This document shows, piece by piece, positions 13,080 through 26,700 of a stretch of DNA of 64,000 nt. The notes beneath the pieces are model-generated. The model saw only the letters and a list, made by a program, of their open reading frames with translations, did not search any database and was not told the DNA's origin. Within the stretch, counting starts at the first letter, position 1. Each line of letters begins with the position of its first letter. Source of the stretch: Homarus americanus (taxonomy: Eukaryota > Arthropoda > Malacostraca > Decapoda > Nephropidae); contig NW_024756803.1 of assembly GCF_018991925.1 (NCBI RefSeq), positions 34,719 through 98,718 on the forward strand. The letters are read 5' to 3'. The position numbers were made by a program, and so were the translations under genes.

Positions 13080-13680
13080 TCATTGTTGTACCTGGGAGTG
13101 TCAGAGGTTTACCTGGGAGTATCGGAGGTGTACCTGCCAGTGTCAGAGGTGTACCTGGCAGTGTTAGAGGTGTACCTGGGAGTGTCAGGGGTTTACCTGG
13201 GAGTGTCGGAGGTGTACATGGAAGTGTTGGAGGTGTACCTGGGAGTGTCTGAGGTGTACCTGGGAGTGTCTGGGGTGTCCCTGGGAGTGTCAGAGGTGTT
13301 CCTGGGTGTCAGAGGTGAACCTGGGAGTGTCAGTGGTGTACCTGGGAGCGACAGCGGTGTTCCTCGGAGTGTCAGAGGTGTACCTGGAGTGTCACACGAA
13401 TACCTGGGAGCATCAGAGGAGTACCTTTGTGTGTCAGAGGTGTACCTGGGAGTGTCAGAGGTGAACCTGGGAGTGCAGGGGTGTACCTGGGAGTGTCCAT
13501 TGTTGTACCTGGGAGTGTCAGAGGTGTACCTGGGAGTATCGGAGATGTACCTGACAGTGTTTGAGGTGTACCTTGGCAGTGTTAGAGGTTTACCTGGGAG
13601 TGTTCGAGGTGTACCTGGGATTGTCAGAGGTGTTCCTGGGAGTGTCAGAGTGTACCTGCCAGTGTCAGAGGTGTGCACTG
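13080..13680 (+). repeat. Clean copy of the long B composite
   Basis: An ordered series of diagnostic units runs CATTGTTGTACC, GTATCGGAGG, CCTGCCAGTG, GGCAGTGTTAGAGG, CATGGAAGTGTTGG, CTGGGGTGTCCC, GTTCCTGGGTGTCAG, GCGACAGCGG, TCACACGAATACC, then marker B. The same order is found at about 17300-17920, 23470-24080 and 45755-46350, which shows a higher-order unit of at least 500 bp rather than random variation of the 21-mer. Confidence 0.8.
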
Positions 13681-15524
13681 GCAGTCAAAGAGGCGTATTT
13701 GCCAGTGTCAGAGGTGTAACTGGCAGTGTTAGAGGTGTACCTGGGAGTGTCTGAGGTGTACCTGGATTGTCAGAGGTGTACCTGGGAGGTCAGAGGCGTA
13801 CCTGGGCGTGTCTGAGGTGTACCTGGCAGTGTCTGAAATGTACCTGGCAGTGTCAGTGGTGTACCTGGGAATGTCAGGGGTATACCTGGGAGTATCAAAG
13901 GTTGTACCTTGGAGTGTCGGTGTTTTGGGAGTATCTGAGGAGTACCTGGGAGTGTCTGAGGTGTACCTTGGAGTGTCTGAGGTGTATATGGAGTGTTAGA
14001 GGTGTACCTGGCAGTGTCAGCGGTGTACCTGGAAGTGTCAGCGGTGTACCTGGGAATGTCAGGGGTATACCTGGGAGTATCAAAGGTTGTACCTTGGAGT
14101 GTCAGAGGTGTTTTTGGGAGTATCTGAGGAGTACCTGGGAGTGTCTGAGGTGTACCTGGGAGTGTTTGAGGAGTACCTGGGAGTGTAAGTGTTGTACCTG
14201 GGAGTATCAGAGAAGTACCAGGGAGTGCCAGAGGTGTACCTGGGAGTGTCAGTGGTGTACCTGGGAGGTCAGGAGGTGTACCTGGAATGTCTGAGGTGTA
14301 CCTGGGAGTGTATGAGGTGTACCTGGGAGTGTCAGGTGTGTACCAGAGAGCGTCGAGGAGTACCTGGGAGTGTCAGAGGTGTAACTGGAGTATCAGAGAT
14401 GTACCTGGAAGTGTCGAGGTGTACTGGGAGTGTCAGAGGTGTACCTGGGAGGCTGGGAGGTGTTCCTGGGAGTGTCAGAGGTGTACCTGGGACTGTCAGA
14501 GGAGTACCGGGAGGTCAGGGGTGTACCTGGAAGTGTCAGTGGTGTACCTGGGAGTGTCTGAGGTGTACCTTGGAGTGTCTGAGGTGTACCTGGGAGTGTC
14601 TGAGGTGCATGCGGAGTGTTAGGAGGTGTACCTGGCAGTGTCAGGCGGTGTACCTGGAAGTGTCATGGTGTACCTGGGAATGTCAGGGGTATACCTGGGA
14701 GTATCAAAGGTTGTACCTTGGAGGTCAGAGGTGTTTTGGGAGTATCTGAGGAGTACCTGGGAGTGTCTGAGGTACCTGGGAGTGTTTGAGGAGTACCTGG
14801 GAGTGTAAGTGTTGTACCTGGGAGCATCAGAGAAGTACCAGGAGTGCCAGAGGTGTACCTGGGAGTGCTGGGGTGGTGTACCTGGGAGTGTCAGAGGTGT
14901 ACCTGGGAATGTCTGAGGTGTACCTGGGAGCGTATGAGGTGTACCTGGGATGTCAGGTGTGTACCAGAGAGTGTCAGAGGAGTACCTGCGAGTGTCAGAG
15001 GTGTAACTGGGAGTATCAGAGATGTACCTGAAGTGTCAGAGGCACCTGGGAGGTCAGAGGTGTACCTGGGAGTGTCAGAGGTGTTCCTGGGAGGTCAGAG
15101 GTACCTGGGAGTGTCTGGCGTGTACCTGGGAGTGTCTGAGGTGTACCTGGGAGTGTCAGGGGTGTACCTGGGAGTGTCAGAAGTGTACCTGGGAGTGTCA
15201 GACGAATACCTGGGAGCATCAGAGGAGTATCTTTGTGTGTTAGAGGTGTACCTGGGAGTGTCAGAGGTGAACCTGGGAGTGTCTGGGGTGTACCTGGAAG
15301 TGTCATAGGTGTGCCTGGGAGTGCTGGGAGGTACCTTGGGAGAGGCAGATGGTGTACCTGGGAGTGTGAGTGGTGTACCTGGAAATGTCAGAGGTGTACC
15401 TGGGAGTGTCTGAGGTGTACCTGGTAGTGTATGAGGTGTACCTGGGAGGCTGGTGGGTACCAGGGAGTGTCAGAGGAGTACCTGGGAGTTTCAGAGGTGT
15501 ACCTGGGAGTGTCAGAGGTGTACC

Positions 15525-15740
15525 TGGCAGTGTCAAACGTGTACCTGGCATTGTCAGAGGTGTACCTGGGACTGTCTGAGGTGTAGCTGGGACTGTCATT
15601 GGTGTCCGTGGGAGTGTTGGGTGTACCTGGGAGTGACAGACGTGTTCCCGGGAGTGTCAGAGGTGTACGATGGGAGTGTCAGACGAGTACCTGGGAGCAT
15701 CAGAGGAGTACCTTTGTGTGTCAGAGGTGTACCTGGGAGT
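15525..15740 (+). repeat. Clean copy of the C composite
   Basis: The series CAGTGTCAAACGTG, GGCATTGTCAG, GGGACTGTCTGAGG, marker C, GTCCGTGGGAG, GTGACAGACGTGTTCC, GTACGATGGGAG and then B occurs here. It recurs at about 19690-19880, 22400-22580, 26280-26360, 34560-34690, 38040-38170 and 38350-38480. The copy at 22400 contains many scattered A-rich changes yet stays collinear. Confidence 0.8.
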
Positions 15741-17294
15741 GTCAGAGGTGAAACTGGAGTGTCAGGGGTGTACCTGGAGTGTCAGTGTTGTACCTGGGAG
15801 GCTCGGAGGTGTACCTGGGAGTATCGGAGGTGACCTGCCAGTGTCAGAGGTTTACCTGGCAGTGTCAGAGGTGTACCTGCCAGTGTCTGAGGTGTACCTG
15901 GCAGTGCAGAGGTGTACCTGGGTGTCTGGGGTGTACCTGGGATTGTCAGAGGTGTTCGGGAGCGTCAGAGGTGTACCTGCCAGTGTCAGCGGTGTACCTG
16001 GCAGTGTTAGAGGTGTACCTGGGAGTGTCTGAGGTGTACCTGGGATTGTCAGAGGTGTACCTGGGAGTGTCAGAGGTGTACCTGGGAGTGTCTGAGGTGT
16101 ACCTGGGAGTGTTAGAGGAGTACCTGGGAGTGTCAGACGTGTACCTGGGAGTATCGGAGGTGTACCTGGGAGTTTCGGAGGTGTAACATGGAGTGTCAGA
16201 GGTGTACCTAGGAGTGTCAGAGGTGTACCTGGGAGTGTCTGAGGTGTACCTGTGAGTGCTGGTGAGTACCTGGGAGTGTCAGACGTGTACCTGGGAGTAT
16301 CGGAGGTGTACCTGGGAGTTTGAAGGTGTACATGGGAGTGTTAGGAGGTGTACCTAGGAGTGTCAGAGGTGTACCTGGGAGTGTCTGAGGCGTACCTGGG
16401 CGTGTCTGAGGTGTACCTGGCAGTGTCTGAAATGTTCCTGGCAGTGTCAGTGGTGTACCTGGGAGTGTCATGGTGTACCTGGGAGTGTCAGAGGTACCTG
16501 GGATCACAGAGGAGTACCGGGGGAGCGTCAGGGTGGCACCTGGAAGTGTCAGTGGTGTACCTGGGAGTGTCTGAGGTGTACCTTGGAGTGTCTGAGGTGT
16601 ACCTGGGAGTGTCTGAGGTATATGGAGTGTTAGAGGTGTACCTGGCAGTGTCAGTGGTGTACCTGGAAGTGTCAGGGGGTGTACCTGGGAGTGTCAGGGG
16701 TATCTGGGAGTATCAAAGGTTGTACCTGGAGGTGTCAGAGGTGTTTTTGGGAGTATCTGAGGAGTACCTGGGTGTGTCTGAGGTGTACCTGGGAGTGTTT
16801 GAGGAGTACCTGGGAGGTAAGGTTGTACCTGGGAGTATCAGGAGAAGTACCAGGGAGTGCCAGAGGTACCTGGGAGTGTCAGTGGTGTCCTGGGAGGTCA
16901 GAGGTGACCTGGGAATGTCTGAGGTGACCTGGGAGGTATGAGGTACCTGGGAGTGTCAGGTGGTACCAGAGAGTGTCAGAGGAGTACCTGGAGTGTCAGA
17001 GGTGTAACTGGGAGTATCAGAGATGTACCTGGAAGTGTCAAGGTGTACCTGGGAGGTCAGAGGTGTACCTGGGAGTGTCAGGGGTGTACCTGGGAGTGTC
17101 AGAGGTACTTGGAGTGTCTGAGGTGTACCTGGGAGTGTCAGTGGTACCTGGGAATGACAGAGGTGTCTCGGAGTGTCAGAGGTACCTGGGAGTGTCAGAC
17201 GATACCTGGGAGCATCAGTGAGTACCTTTGTGTGTCAGGAGGTGTACCTGGGAGTGTCAGAGGTGAACCTGGGAGGTCAGGGGTGTACCTGAGA

Positions 17295-17920
17295 GGTTGT
17301 TGCACCTGGGAGTGTCAGAGGTGTACCTGGGAGTATCGGAGGTGTACCTGCCAGTGTCAGAGGTGTACCTGGCAGTGTTAGAGGTGTACCTGGGAGGTCA
17401 GGTTTACCTGGGAGTGTCGGAGGTGTACATGGAAGTGTTGGAGGTGTACCTGGGAGTGTCTGAGGTGTACCTGGGAGTGTCTGGGGTGTCCCTGGGAGAG
17501 TGTCAGAGGTGTTCCTGGGTGTCGAGGTGAACCTGGGAGCTGGGGTGGTGTACCTGGGAGCGACAGCGGTGTTCTCGGAGGTCAGAGGTGTACCTGAGTG
17601 TCACACGAATACCTGGGAGAATTAGAGGAGCACTTTGTGTGTGTCAGAGGTGTACCTGGGAGTGTCAGAGGTGAACCTGGGAGTGCTTGGGGGTGTACCT
17701 GGGAGTGTCATTGTTGTACCTGGGAGGCCAGAGGTGTACCTGGGAGTATCGGAGGTGTACCTGCCAGTGTCAGAGGTGTACCTGGCAGTGTCAGAGGTGT
17801 ACCTGCCAGTGTCTGAGGTGTACCTGGCAGTGTTAGAGGTTTACCTGGGAGTGTCTGAGGTGTACCTGGGATTGTCAGAGGTGTTCCTGGGAGTGTCAGA
17901 GGTGTACCTGCCAGTGTCAG
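17295..17920 (+). repeat. Second copy of the long B composite
   Basis: The same ordered series of variant units as at 13080-13680, including CATGGAAGTGTTGG, CTGGGGTGTCCC, GCGACAGCGG and the TCACACGAATACC unit before marker B. It differs mainly by two-base losses (GGGAGGTCAG) that break frame. Confidence 0.75.
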
Positions 17921-20710
17921 AGGTGTACCTGGCAGTGTTAGAGGTGTACCTGGGAGTGTCTGAGGTGTACCTGGGATTGTCAGAGGTGTACCTGGAGGTC
18001 AGAGGTGTACCTGTGAGTGTCAGAGGAGTACTTGGGAGTGTCGGAGGTGTACCTGGGAGTGTCAGGGGTACCTAGGGAGTGTCAGAGGTACCTGGGAGTG
18101 TCTGAGGTGTTCCTGGAGTGTCAGTGGTGTACCTAGGGAGTGTCAGGGTGTACCTGGGAGGTCAGAGGTGTACCTGGAAAGTCGAGGTGTACCTGGGAGT
18201 GTCAGGTGTACCTGGGAGTGTCAGAGGTGTACCTGGGAGTGTCTGGAGGGACCTGAGTGTCTGAGGTGTACCTGGGAGTGTCAGGGGTTTACCTGGGAGT
18301 GTCGGAGGTGTACCTGGGAGTGCCGGAGGCACCATGTCTGAGGTGTACCTGGGAGTGTGGAGGTATACCTGAGAGGTGAGGGGTGTACCTGGGAGTATCA
18401 GGGTGTACCTGGGAGTGTCAGAGTTGTACCTGGGAGTGTCTGGAGGTGTACCTGGGAGTGTTCAGAGGTGTACCTGGGAGTGTCTGAGGTGAACCTGGGA
18501 GTGTCAGAGGTGTACCTGGGAGTGACAGATGTGTTCCTCGTAGTGTCAGAGGTGTACCTGGGAGTGTCAGACGAGCACCTGGGAGCATCAGAGGAGTACC
18601 TTTGTGTGTCAGAGGTGAACCTGGGAGTGTCAGGGGTGTACCTGGAAGTGTCATTGTTGTACCTGGGAGTGTCAGAGGTGTACATGGGAGTATCGGTGGT
18701 GTACCTGCCAGTGTCAGAGGTGTACCTGGGAGTGTCACAAGGAGGTGTATATATGGGTGTTAGGGTGTACCTGGCAGTGTCAGTGTACCTGCTGGAAGTG
18801 TCAGCGGTGGCCTGGGAGTGTCAGGGAGTATACCCGGGAGTATCAAGGTTGTACCTTGGAGTGTCTGAGAGTACGCAAGGAGTGCTAAGTGTTGTACCTG
18901 GGAGTATCAGAAAGTACCGCCAGAGGTGTACCTGGGAGTGTCAGTGGTGTACCTGGAGTGCCAGAGAGTGTACCTGGGAATGTCACGAGGTGTACCTGGG
19001 AGTGTATGAGGTGTGCCTGGGAGTGTCAGGTGTGTGCAGAAAGTGTCAGAGGAGTACCTGCGAGTGTCAGAGAGGTGTAGCTTGGGAGTATCCAGAGATG
19101 TACCTGGAAGTTGTCAGAGGTGTACACCAGGAGTGTCAGAGGTGTACACAGGAGTGTCAGAAGAAGTGTACCTGGGAGTGTCAGAGAGGTGTACCTGGGA
19201 GTGTCTGGTGGCCTGGGAGTGTGCAGAGGTGTACCTGGAAGTGTCAGAGGAGTACCTGGGAGTGTCAGAGGTGTGTGTCTGGGAGTGTCAAGGTGCACCC
19301 TGTGGCAGTGTCACAGTGTGTACCTGGGAGTAATGCAAGGTGTACCTGGCAGTGTGTCAGTGGTGTGTACCTGGGAGTGTCAGCGGTGGCCTGGGAGTGT
19401 CAGAGGTGTACCTGGGAGTGTCAGGGAGTGTACCTGGGAGTGTCGGGGTGTACCTGGGAGTGTCAGGAAGTGTACCTGGGGAGTGTCAGACGAATACCTG
19501 GGAGCTTCAGAGGGAGTATCTTTGTGTGTCATGGGGTAGCACCAGGGTGTCAGAGGTGTACCTTGGGAGAGCCAGATGGTGTACCTGGGGTGTGGTGGTG
19601 TACCTGGAAATGTCAGAGTGTACCTGGGAGTGTCTGAGGGCCTTTGGAGTTTCAGAGGTGTACAAGTGTCAGAGGTGTACCTGGCAGTGTCAAACATGTA
19701 CCTGGCAGTGTCAGAGGTGTACACCTGGGACTGTCTGAGGTGTAGCTGGGACTGTCATTGGTGTCCGTGGGAGTGTCAGTGGTGTACCTGGGGTGACAGA
19801 CGTGTTCCTCGGAGTGTCAGGGTGTGCGATGGGAGTGTCGGGCAGTACCTGGGAGCATCAGAGAATTGCCTTTGTGTGTGTCCAGAGGTGTACCTGGGGT
19901 GTCAGAGTGAAACTGGGAGTGTCAGGGGGTGTACCTGGGGTGTCATTGTTGTGCCTGGGAGTGTCAGAGGGTGTACCTAGGAGTATGGGAGGTGTACCTG
20001 CCAGTGTCAGAGGTGTACCTGGCAGTGTCAGAGAATGTACCTGCCAGTGTCACAGTGTACCTGGCAGTGTTAGAGGTGTACCTGGGAGTGTCTGAGGTGT
20101 ACCTGGGATTGTCAGAGGTGTTCCTGGGAGTGTCAGGGTGTACCTGCCAGTGTCGGCAGTTGTACCTGGCAGTGTTAGAGGTGTACCTGGGAGTGTCTGG
20201 GGTGTGCCTGGGGTTGTCAGGAGGTGTACCTGGGAGTGTCAGAAGGTGTACCTGGGAGTGTCTGAGGTGTACCACAGAGGTGTCAAGGAGGAGTACCTGG
20301 GAGTGTGAACGTGTACCTGGGAGATGTCGGAGGTGTACCTGGGAGTTTCCGAGGAGGTGTACATGGGGTATGAGAGGTGTGCCTAGGAGTGTCAAGTGTA
20401 CCTGGGAGTGTCTGAGGAATTGTACCTGTGAGTGTCAGAGAGTACACCAAGTGTCAGACGTGTACCTGGAGTATCAGAGAGGTGTACCTGGGAGTTTCGG
20501 AGGAATTGTACATGGGAATTGTCATAGGTGTACCTAGAGGTGTCAGAGGTGTACCTGGGAGTGTCTGAGGTGTACCTGGGAATGTTCAGAGTGCACCTGG
20601 GAGTGTCTGAGTGTACCTGGGAATTGTCAGTGGTGTACCTGGGAATGACAGAGGTGTTCTCAGGTGTCAGAGGTGTACCTGGGAGGTGTCGGGCAGTACC
20701 TGGGAGCTCA

Positions 20711-23700
20711 GTGTGGAGTACCTTTGTGTCAGGAGGTGTACCTGGGAGTGTCAGAGGTGAACCTGGGAGGTCAGGGGTGTACCTGGGAGGGTTAGGGGTG
20801 TACCTAGGAGGTCAGAGGTGTACCTGGGAGTGTCTGAGGTTTCCTGGGAGTGTCAGTGGTGTACCTAGGAGTGTCAGGGTACCTGGGAGGCCAGAGGTGT
20901 ACCTGGAATGTCAGGAGGTACCTGGGAGGTCAGGGGTGTACCTGGGAGCTCAGAGGTGTACCTGGGAGTGTCTGGAGGTACCTGGGAGTGTCTGAGGGTA
21001 CCTGGGAGTGTCAGGGGTTTACCTGGGAGTGTCGGAGGTGTACCTGGGAGTGTTGGAGGTGTACCTGGGAGTGTCTGAGGTGTACCTGGGAGTGTCGGAG
21101 ATACCTGAGAGGGTGAGGGTACCTGGGAGTATCAGGGGTGTACCTGGGAGTGTCAGAGTTGTACCTGGGAGTGTCTGAGGTGTACCTGGGAGTAGTCAGG
21201 GAGGTACCTGGGAGGTCTGAGGAACCTGGGAGGCTGGGAGGTGTTACCTGGGAGTGATTGTGATGTGTTCTCGTAGTGTCAGAGGTGTACCTGGGAGTGT
21301 CAGGACACCTGGGAGCATCAGAGGAGTACCTTTGTGTGTCAGAGGTGAACCTGGGAGGCCAGGGGTGTACCTGGCGGCTCATTGTTGTACCTGGGAGGCT
21401 GAGGTACATGGGAGTGATCGGTGGTGCACTGCCAGTGTCAGAGGTGTACCTGGGAGTGTCTGAGGTGCATATGGAGTGTTAGGAGGTGCACTGGGCAGTG
21501 TCAGCGGTGTACCTGGAAGTGTCAGCGGTGTAACTGGGAGGCTCAGGGTATACCTGGAGTATCAAAGGTTGTACCTTGGAGTCTGAGAGTACCTGGGAGT
21601 GTAAGTGTTGTACCTGGGAGTATCAGAGAAGTACCAGGGAGTGCCAGGAGGTGCACCTGGGAGGTCAGTGGTGTACCTGGGAGTGCCAGAGGTGTACCTG
21701 GGAAATGTCTGGAGGTGTACCTGGGAGTGTATGAGGTGTACCTGGGAGGCCAGGTGTACTCAGAAAGTGTCAGAGGAGTACCTGCGAGGTCAGGGAGGGT
21801 GTAACTAGGAGTATCAGAGATGTACCTGGAAGTGTCAGAGGTACCTGGGAGGTCAGGAGGTGTACCTGGGAGTGTCAGGAGGTGTACCTGGAGTGTCAGA
21901 GGGTGGTACTCCTGGGAGTGTTCAGGTACCTGAGGTCTGAGGTAACCTGGAAGTGTCAGGAGGAGTACCCGGGAGGTCAGGAGGTGTGTTCAGAGTGTCA
22001 AGGTGCACCTGACAGCGTCTGAGGTACCTGGGAGTGTCTGAGGTGTACCTGGCAGTGTCAGCGTGCACTGGGAGTGTCAGCGGGTGTACCTGGGAGGTCA
22101 GAGGTGCACCTGGGAGGCCAGAGGTGTACCTGGGGAGGCCAGGGGTGTACCCTGGGAGGCCCGTGAAGTGTACCTTGGGAGTGCTCAGACGAACACCTGG
22201 GAGCCTTGTGAGGAGTATCTCTTTGTGTGTCATAGGTGTGCCCTGGAGGTCAGGAGGTACTTTGCAGGTTTTCAGATGGTGTACCTGGGAGTGGAGGGTG
22301 CACCTGAAACGTGGCCAGAGGTAAAATCTGGGGAGTGTCTGGAGGTGCACCCAGCTCCAGAGGTGGCACCTGGGAGGTCAGAGGTGCACCCTGGCAGTAC
22401 CAAACGTGTAAATTGGCAGTGTCAGAGTAAAAACCGGGACTGTCTGGAGGTGAAGCTAAATTGCCACAGGCCCGTGGGAGGTCAGTGGTGTACCTGGGAG
22501 TGACAGACGTGTTCCTCGGAGCCTGGGAGGTGTACGATGGGAGTGCTCAGACGAGGCCTGGGAGCATCAGAGGAGGTCTTGTGTGTCAGAGGTGCACCTG
22601 GGAGTGTCAGAAGTGTCTGGCGTCAGGGGTGTACCTGGGAGTGTCATTGTTGTACCTGGGAGTGTCAGAGGTGTACCTAGAGTATCGGAGGTAATCTGCC
22701 AGTGTCAGAGGTGTGTACCTGGCAGTGTCAGAGGTGCTGCCAGTGTCTGAGGTGTACCTGGCAGTGTTAGAGGTGTACCTGGAGTGTCTGAGGTGTACCT
22801 GGATTGTCAGAGGTGTTCCTGGGGAGGGGTCAGAGGTGCACCTGGGAGTGTCAGAGGTGGTACCTGCCAGTGTCAGCGGTGTACCGGGCAGTGTCTGAGG
22901 TGTACCTGGAGTGTCTGAGGTGTACCTGGGACGCCCGTGAGGTGTACCTGGGAGTGTCTGAGGTGCAACCTGGGAGTGGCTCAAGAGTGAGTACCCTTTT
23001 GGAGTGTCAGACGTGTGGCCTGGGAGCATCGGAGGTGCACTGAGTTTCCTGGAGGTGTACATGGAGTGCCTGTGAGGTGTACCTAGGAGGTCAGAAGGCA
23101 CTGGGAGTGTCTGAGGTGTACCTGTGGGAGGCCAGAGGAGTACCCTGGGAGTGTCAGACGTAACTGGGAGCATCGGAGTGCACCTGGAGTTCTCGGAGGT
23201 GTACATGGGGTGCCTGGCAGGTGCACCTAGGAGTGTCAGAGGTGTACCTGGAGTGTCTGAGGTGTACCTTGGAATGTTCAGAGGTGCACCTGGGAGTGTC
23301 TGAGGTGTACCCTGGGAGGTCAGTGGTGCACCTGGGAATGACAGGAGGTGTTCCTCGGAGTGTCAGAGGTGTACCTGGGAGTGCCCAGATGAGTACCTGG
23401 GAGCACCAGTGGACACCCAGGTGTCAGAGGTGTACCGGGAGTGTCAGAGGTGAACCTGGGGAGTGCTCAGGTGCACCTGGGAGTGTCATTGTTGCAATTC
23501 CTGGAGGTCAGAGGTTACCTGGGAGTATCGGAGTGCACCTGCCAGCGTCAGAGGTGTACCTGCAGTGCTAGAGGTGCACCTGGGAGTGTCAGGCCTACCT
23601 GGGAGTGCCGGAGGTGTACATGGAAGTGCTGGAGGTGTACCTGGGAGTGCCTGAGGTGTACCTGGGAGTGTCTGGGGTGTCCCTTGGGAGTCAGGAGGTG

Positions 23701-26700
23701 TTCCTGGGTGTCAGAGGTGAACCTGGGAGCGCTCGGGGTGGTGTAATCTTGGGGATGACAGCGGTAACCCTCGGAGTGTCAGGAGGTGTACCTGGAGGTC
23801 ACACTGAATACCTGGGGAGCACAGGAGGAATACCTTGTGTGGTCAGAGGTGTACCTGGGAGGTCAGGAGGAACCTGGGAGTGCCAGGGGTGTACCTGGGA
23901 GTGCTCACAGCTGTACCTGGGAGTGTCAGGAGGTTAACCTGGGAGGGAGTGCACCCGCTGTGCGTGCACCTGGCAGTGGCCTGCTGAGGTGCACCTGCCA
24001 GTGTCTGGAGGCACCCGCAGTGTTAGAGGCTCACCTGGGAGTGTCTGAGGTGTACCTGGGATTGGTCAGAGGTGTTCCTGGGAGTGTCAGGAGGTGCACC
24101 CTGCCAGTCGAGGTGTACCTGGCAGTGTTGGGGAGGTGCACCCGGAGTGTCTGAGGTGTGCACCTGGGATTGTCAGAGGCACCTGGGAGGTCAGAGGTGC
24201 ACCCGGGGAGTGTCTGGGAAAGTGGCACCTGTGGAGGTCAGGAGTGAGGCAATTTGGGAGTCAGAGGTGTGCACCTGGGAGTGTCAGGTGTACCTTAGAG
24301 TGTCAGAGGTGTACCTTGGGAGTGTCTGAGGCACCTGGGGAGGCCAGTGGTGTACCTGGGAGTGTCAGCGGTGTACCTGGGGAGTGTCAGAGGTGTACCT
24401 GGAGGCCAGGAGGTGTACCTGGGAGTGGCTGTGTGCACCTGGGAGGCCGAGGTGTACCCGGGGAGTGTCTGGAGTGTGTACCTGGGAGGTCTGAGGTGTA
24501 CCTGGGAGGTCAGAGGAGGCTCTGGGTGTCAGAGGTGAACCTGGGAGTGTCAGGGCTTCCATCTGGGAGTGTCGAGGTGGCACCTGGGAGTGTTGGAGGC
24601 ACTGGAGTGTCTGAGTGCACCTGGGAGTGTCGGAGGTATACCTTGAGAGTGTGAGGGTACCTGGGAGGACCAGGGGTGCACCTGGGAGGTCAGAGCTGCA
24701 CCTGGAGTGTCTGAGGTAAAACCTGGGAGTGTTCAGAGGTGTACCTGGGAGGTTCAGGTAGAACTTGGGAGTGTCAGAGGTACCTGGGAGGACAGAGGTG
24801 TTCCTCGTAGTGTCAGAGGTGTACCTGGGAGTGTCAGGACGAGCACCTGGGAGCACTTCTCAGAGGAGTACCTTGTGTGTCAGGGAGGTGAACCTGGGAG
24901 TGCCAGGGGGGTGCACCTGGAAGTGTCATTGTTGTCTGGGAGGCCAGAGGTGTACATGGGAGTATCGGAGGTACCTGCCAGTGTCAGAGGTGTACCTGGC
25001 AATGTTAGAGGTGTAAATCTGGGGTGTCTGAGGTAAAATTGGCAGTGTTAGAGGTGTACCTTGGAGTGTCTGAGGTGTACCTGGGATTGTCAGGAGGTGT
25101 ACCTGGGAGTGTCAGAGGTACCTGGGAGTGTCCGAGGTGTACCCAGGAGGCCAGAGGAGGCCTGGGAGTGTCAGACGCACTGGGAGCATCGAGGTGTGCC
25201 TGGGAGTTTCGGAGGTGTACATGGGAGTGTCAGAGGTGTACCTAGGAGTGTCAGGAGGTGCACCTGGGAGTGTCTGAGGCGTACCTGGGCGTGCCCTGAG
25301 GTGCACCTGGCAGTGTCTGATATGTACCTGGCAGCCAGTGGTACCGTGGGAGTGTCAGCGGTGTACCTGGGGAGTGTCAGAGGTGTGTACCTTGAGTGTC
25401 TGAGGTGTACCTGGGAGTGTCTGAGGTGTATATGGAGGGGTTAGGAGGTGTACCTGGCAGTGCCAGCGGTGTACCTGAAGTGTCAGGGCGTGTACCTGGG
25501 AGCCCAGGGGTATACCTGGGGAGCATCAAAGGCTTGCACCTTGGAGTGTCAGAGGTGTTTTTGGGAGCATCTGAGGAGCACCTGGGAGGTCTGAGGTGTA
25601 CCTGGGAGGCCAGAGGTGTACCTGGGAGTGTCAGAGGTGTACCCGGGAGGTCAGAGGTGTACCGGGGAGTGTCTGGTGTGTACCTGGGAGTGTCTGGAGG
25701 TGCACCTGAAGTGTCAGAGGAGCACCTGGGAGGCCAGAGGTGTGTCTGGAGGCAAGTCGAGGTGCACCTGATTGGGCGTCTGAGGTGTACCTGGGAGTGT
25801 CTGAGGTACCTGGCAGTGTCAGCGTGTACCTGGGAGTGTCAGCGCAAAAATCTGGGAGGCCAGAGGTGTACCTGGGAGGCCAGAGGTGTACCTGGGAGGT
25901 CAGGGGTGTACCTGGGAGTGTCAGAAGTGTACCTGAGAGTGTCAGGACGAATACCTGGGAGCATCAGAGAGTATCTTGTGTGTTAGAGGTGTACCTGGGA
26001 GTAAGTCAGAGGTGAACTGGGAGTGTCTGGGTGTACCTGGTGCTGCTCAAGCAGGTGTGCCTGGGAGTGTCAGAGGTGTACCTTGGGAGAGCCAGATGGT
26101 GCACCTGGGAGGTGAGTGGTGTACCTGGAAATGTCAGAGGTGTACCTGGGAGTGTCTGAGGTGTTCCTGGTAGTGTATGAGGTGTACCTGGGAGGGTCAG
26201 GTGGGTACCAGGGAGGCGTCAGAGGAGCACCTGGGAGTTTCAGAGGTGTACCTGGTGAGTGCTCTCAGAGGTGTACCTCGGCAGTGTCAAACGTACCTGG
26301 CAGTGTACGAGGTGTACCTGGGACTGTCTGAGGTGTAACTGGACTGTCATTGGTGTCCGTGGAGTGTCAGTGGTGTACCGGAGTATCGGAGGTGTGTACC
26401 AAGCCAGTGTCAGAGGTGTACCTGGCAGTGTCAGAGGTGTACCCATAAGTGTCAGAGGTGTACCCGCCAGCGTCTGAGGTGTACCTTGCAGCAAGCTAGA
26501 GGGGGTGTACCTGGGGAGTGTCTGAGGTGCACCTGGATTGTCAGAGTGTCCCTGGGAGTGTCAGAGGTGAAAACTGGGAGTGTCAGGGTGCACCTGGGAG
26601 TGTCATTGCTGGCACCTGGGAGGCCAGAGGTGCACCTGGGAGCACTGGAGGCACCCGCCAGTGTCAGGAGGTGCACCTGGCAGCAGCCAGAGGTGTGACC

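Larger units (their letters stand above)
12591..20710 (+). repeat. Satellite sub-block rich in B and A higher-order repeats
   Basis: Marker B (GAGTACCTTTGTGTGTCAG and close variants) occurs near 12640, 13012, 13420, 15225, 15706, 17222, 17630, 18595, 19515 and 19865. Marker A occurs near 13918, 14105, 14730 and 16740. The order B, D, A, A2 is seen at 13420-14200. Spacing of neighbouring B markers is often 370-480 bp, which suggests an approximately 400-bp composite that has been shuffled with the A composite. Confidence 0.85.

Noticed and set aside
18357..19637. 426-codon open frame on the + strand
   Set aside because: Changes between the three satellite heptad registers (VYLG, VPGS, CTWE) wherever units gain or lose bases, which a real protein repeat would not do.
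22255..22480. Apparent unique sequence with AAAACC and AAGCTAAATTGCC words
   Set aside because: Collinear with the C composite at 15530-15740; best explained as errors or divergence.
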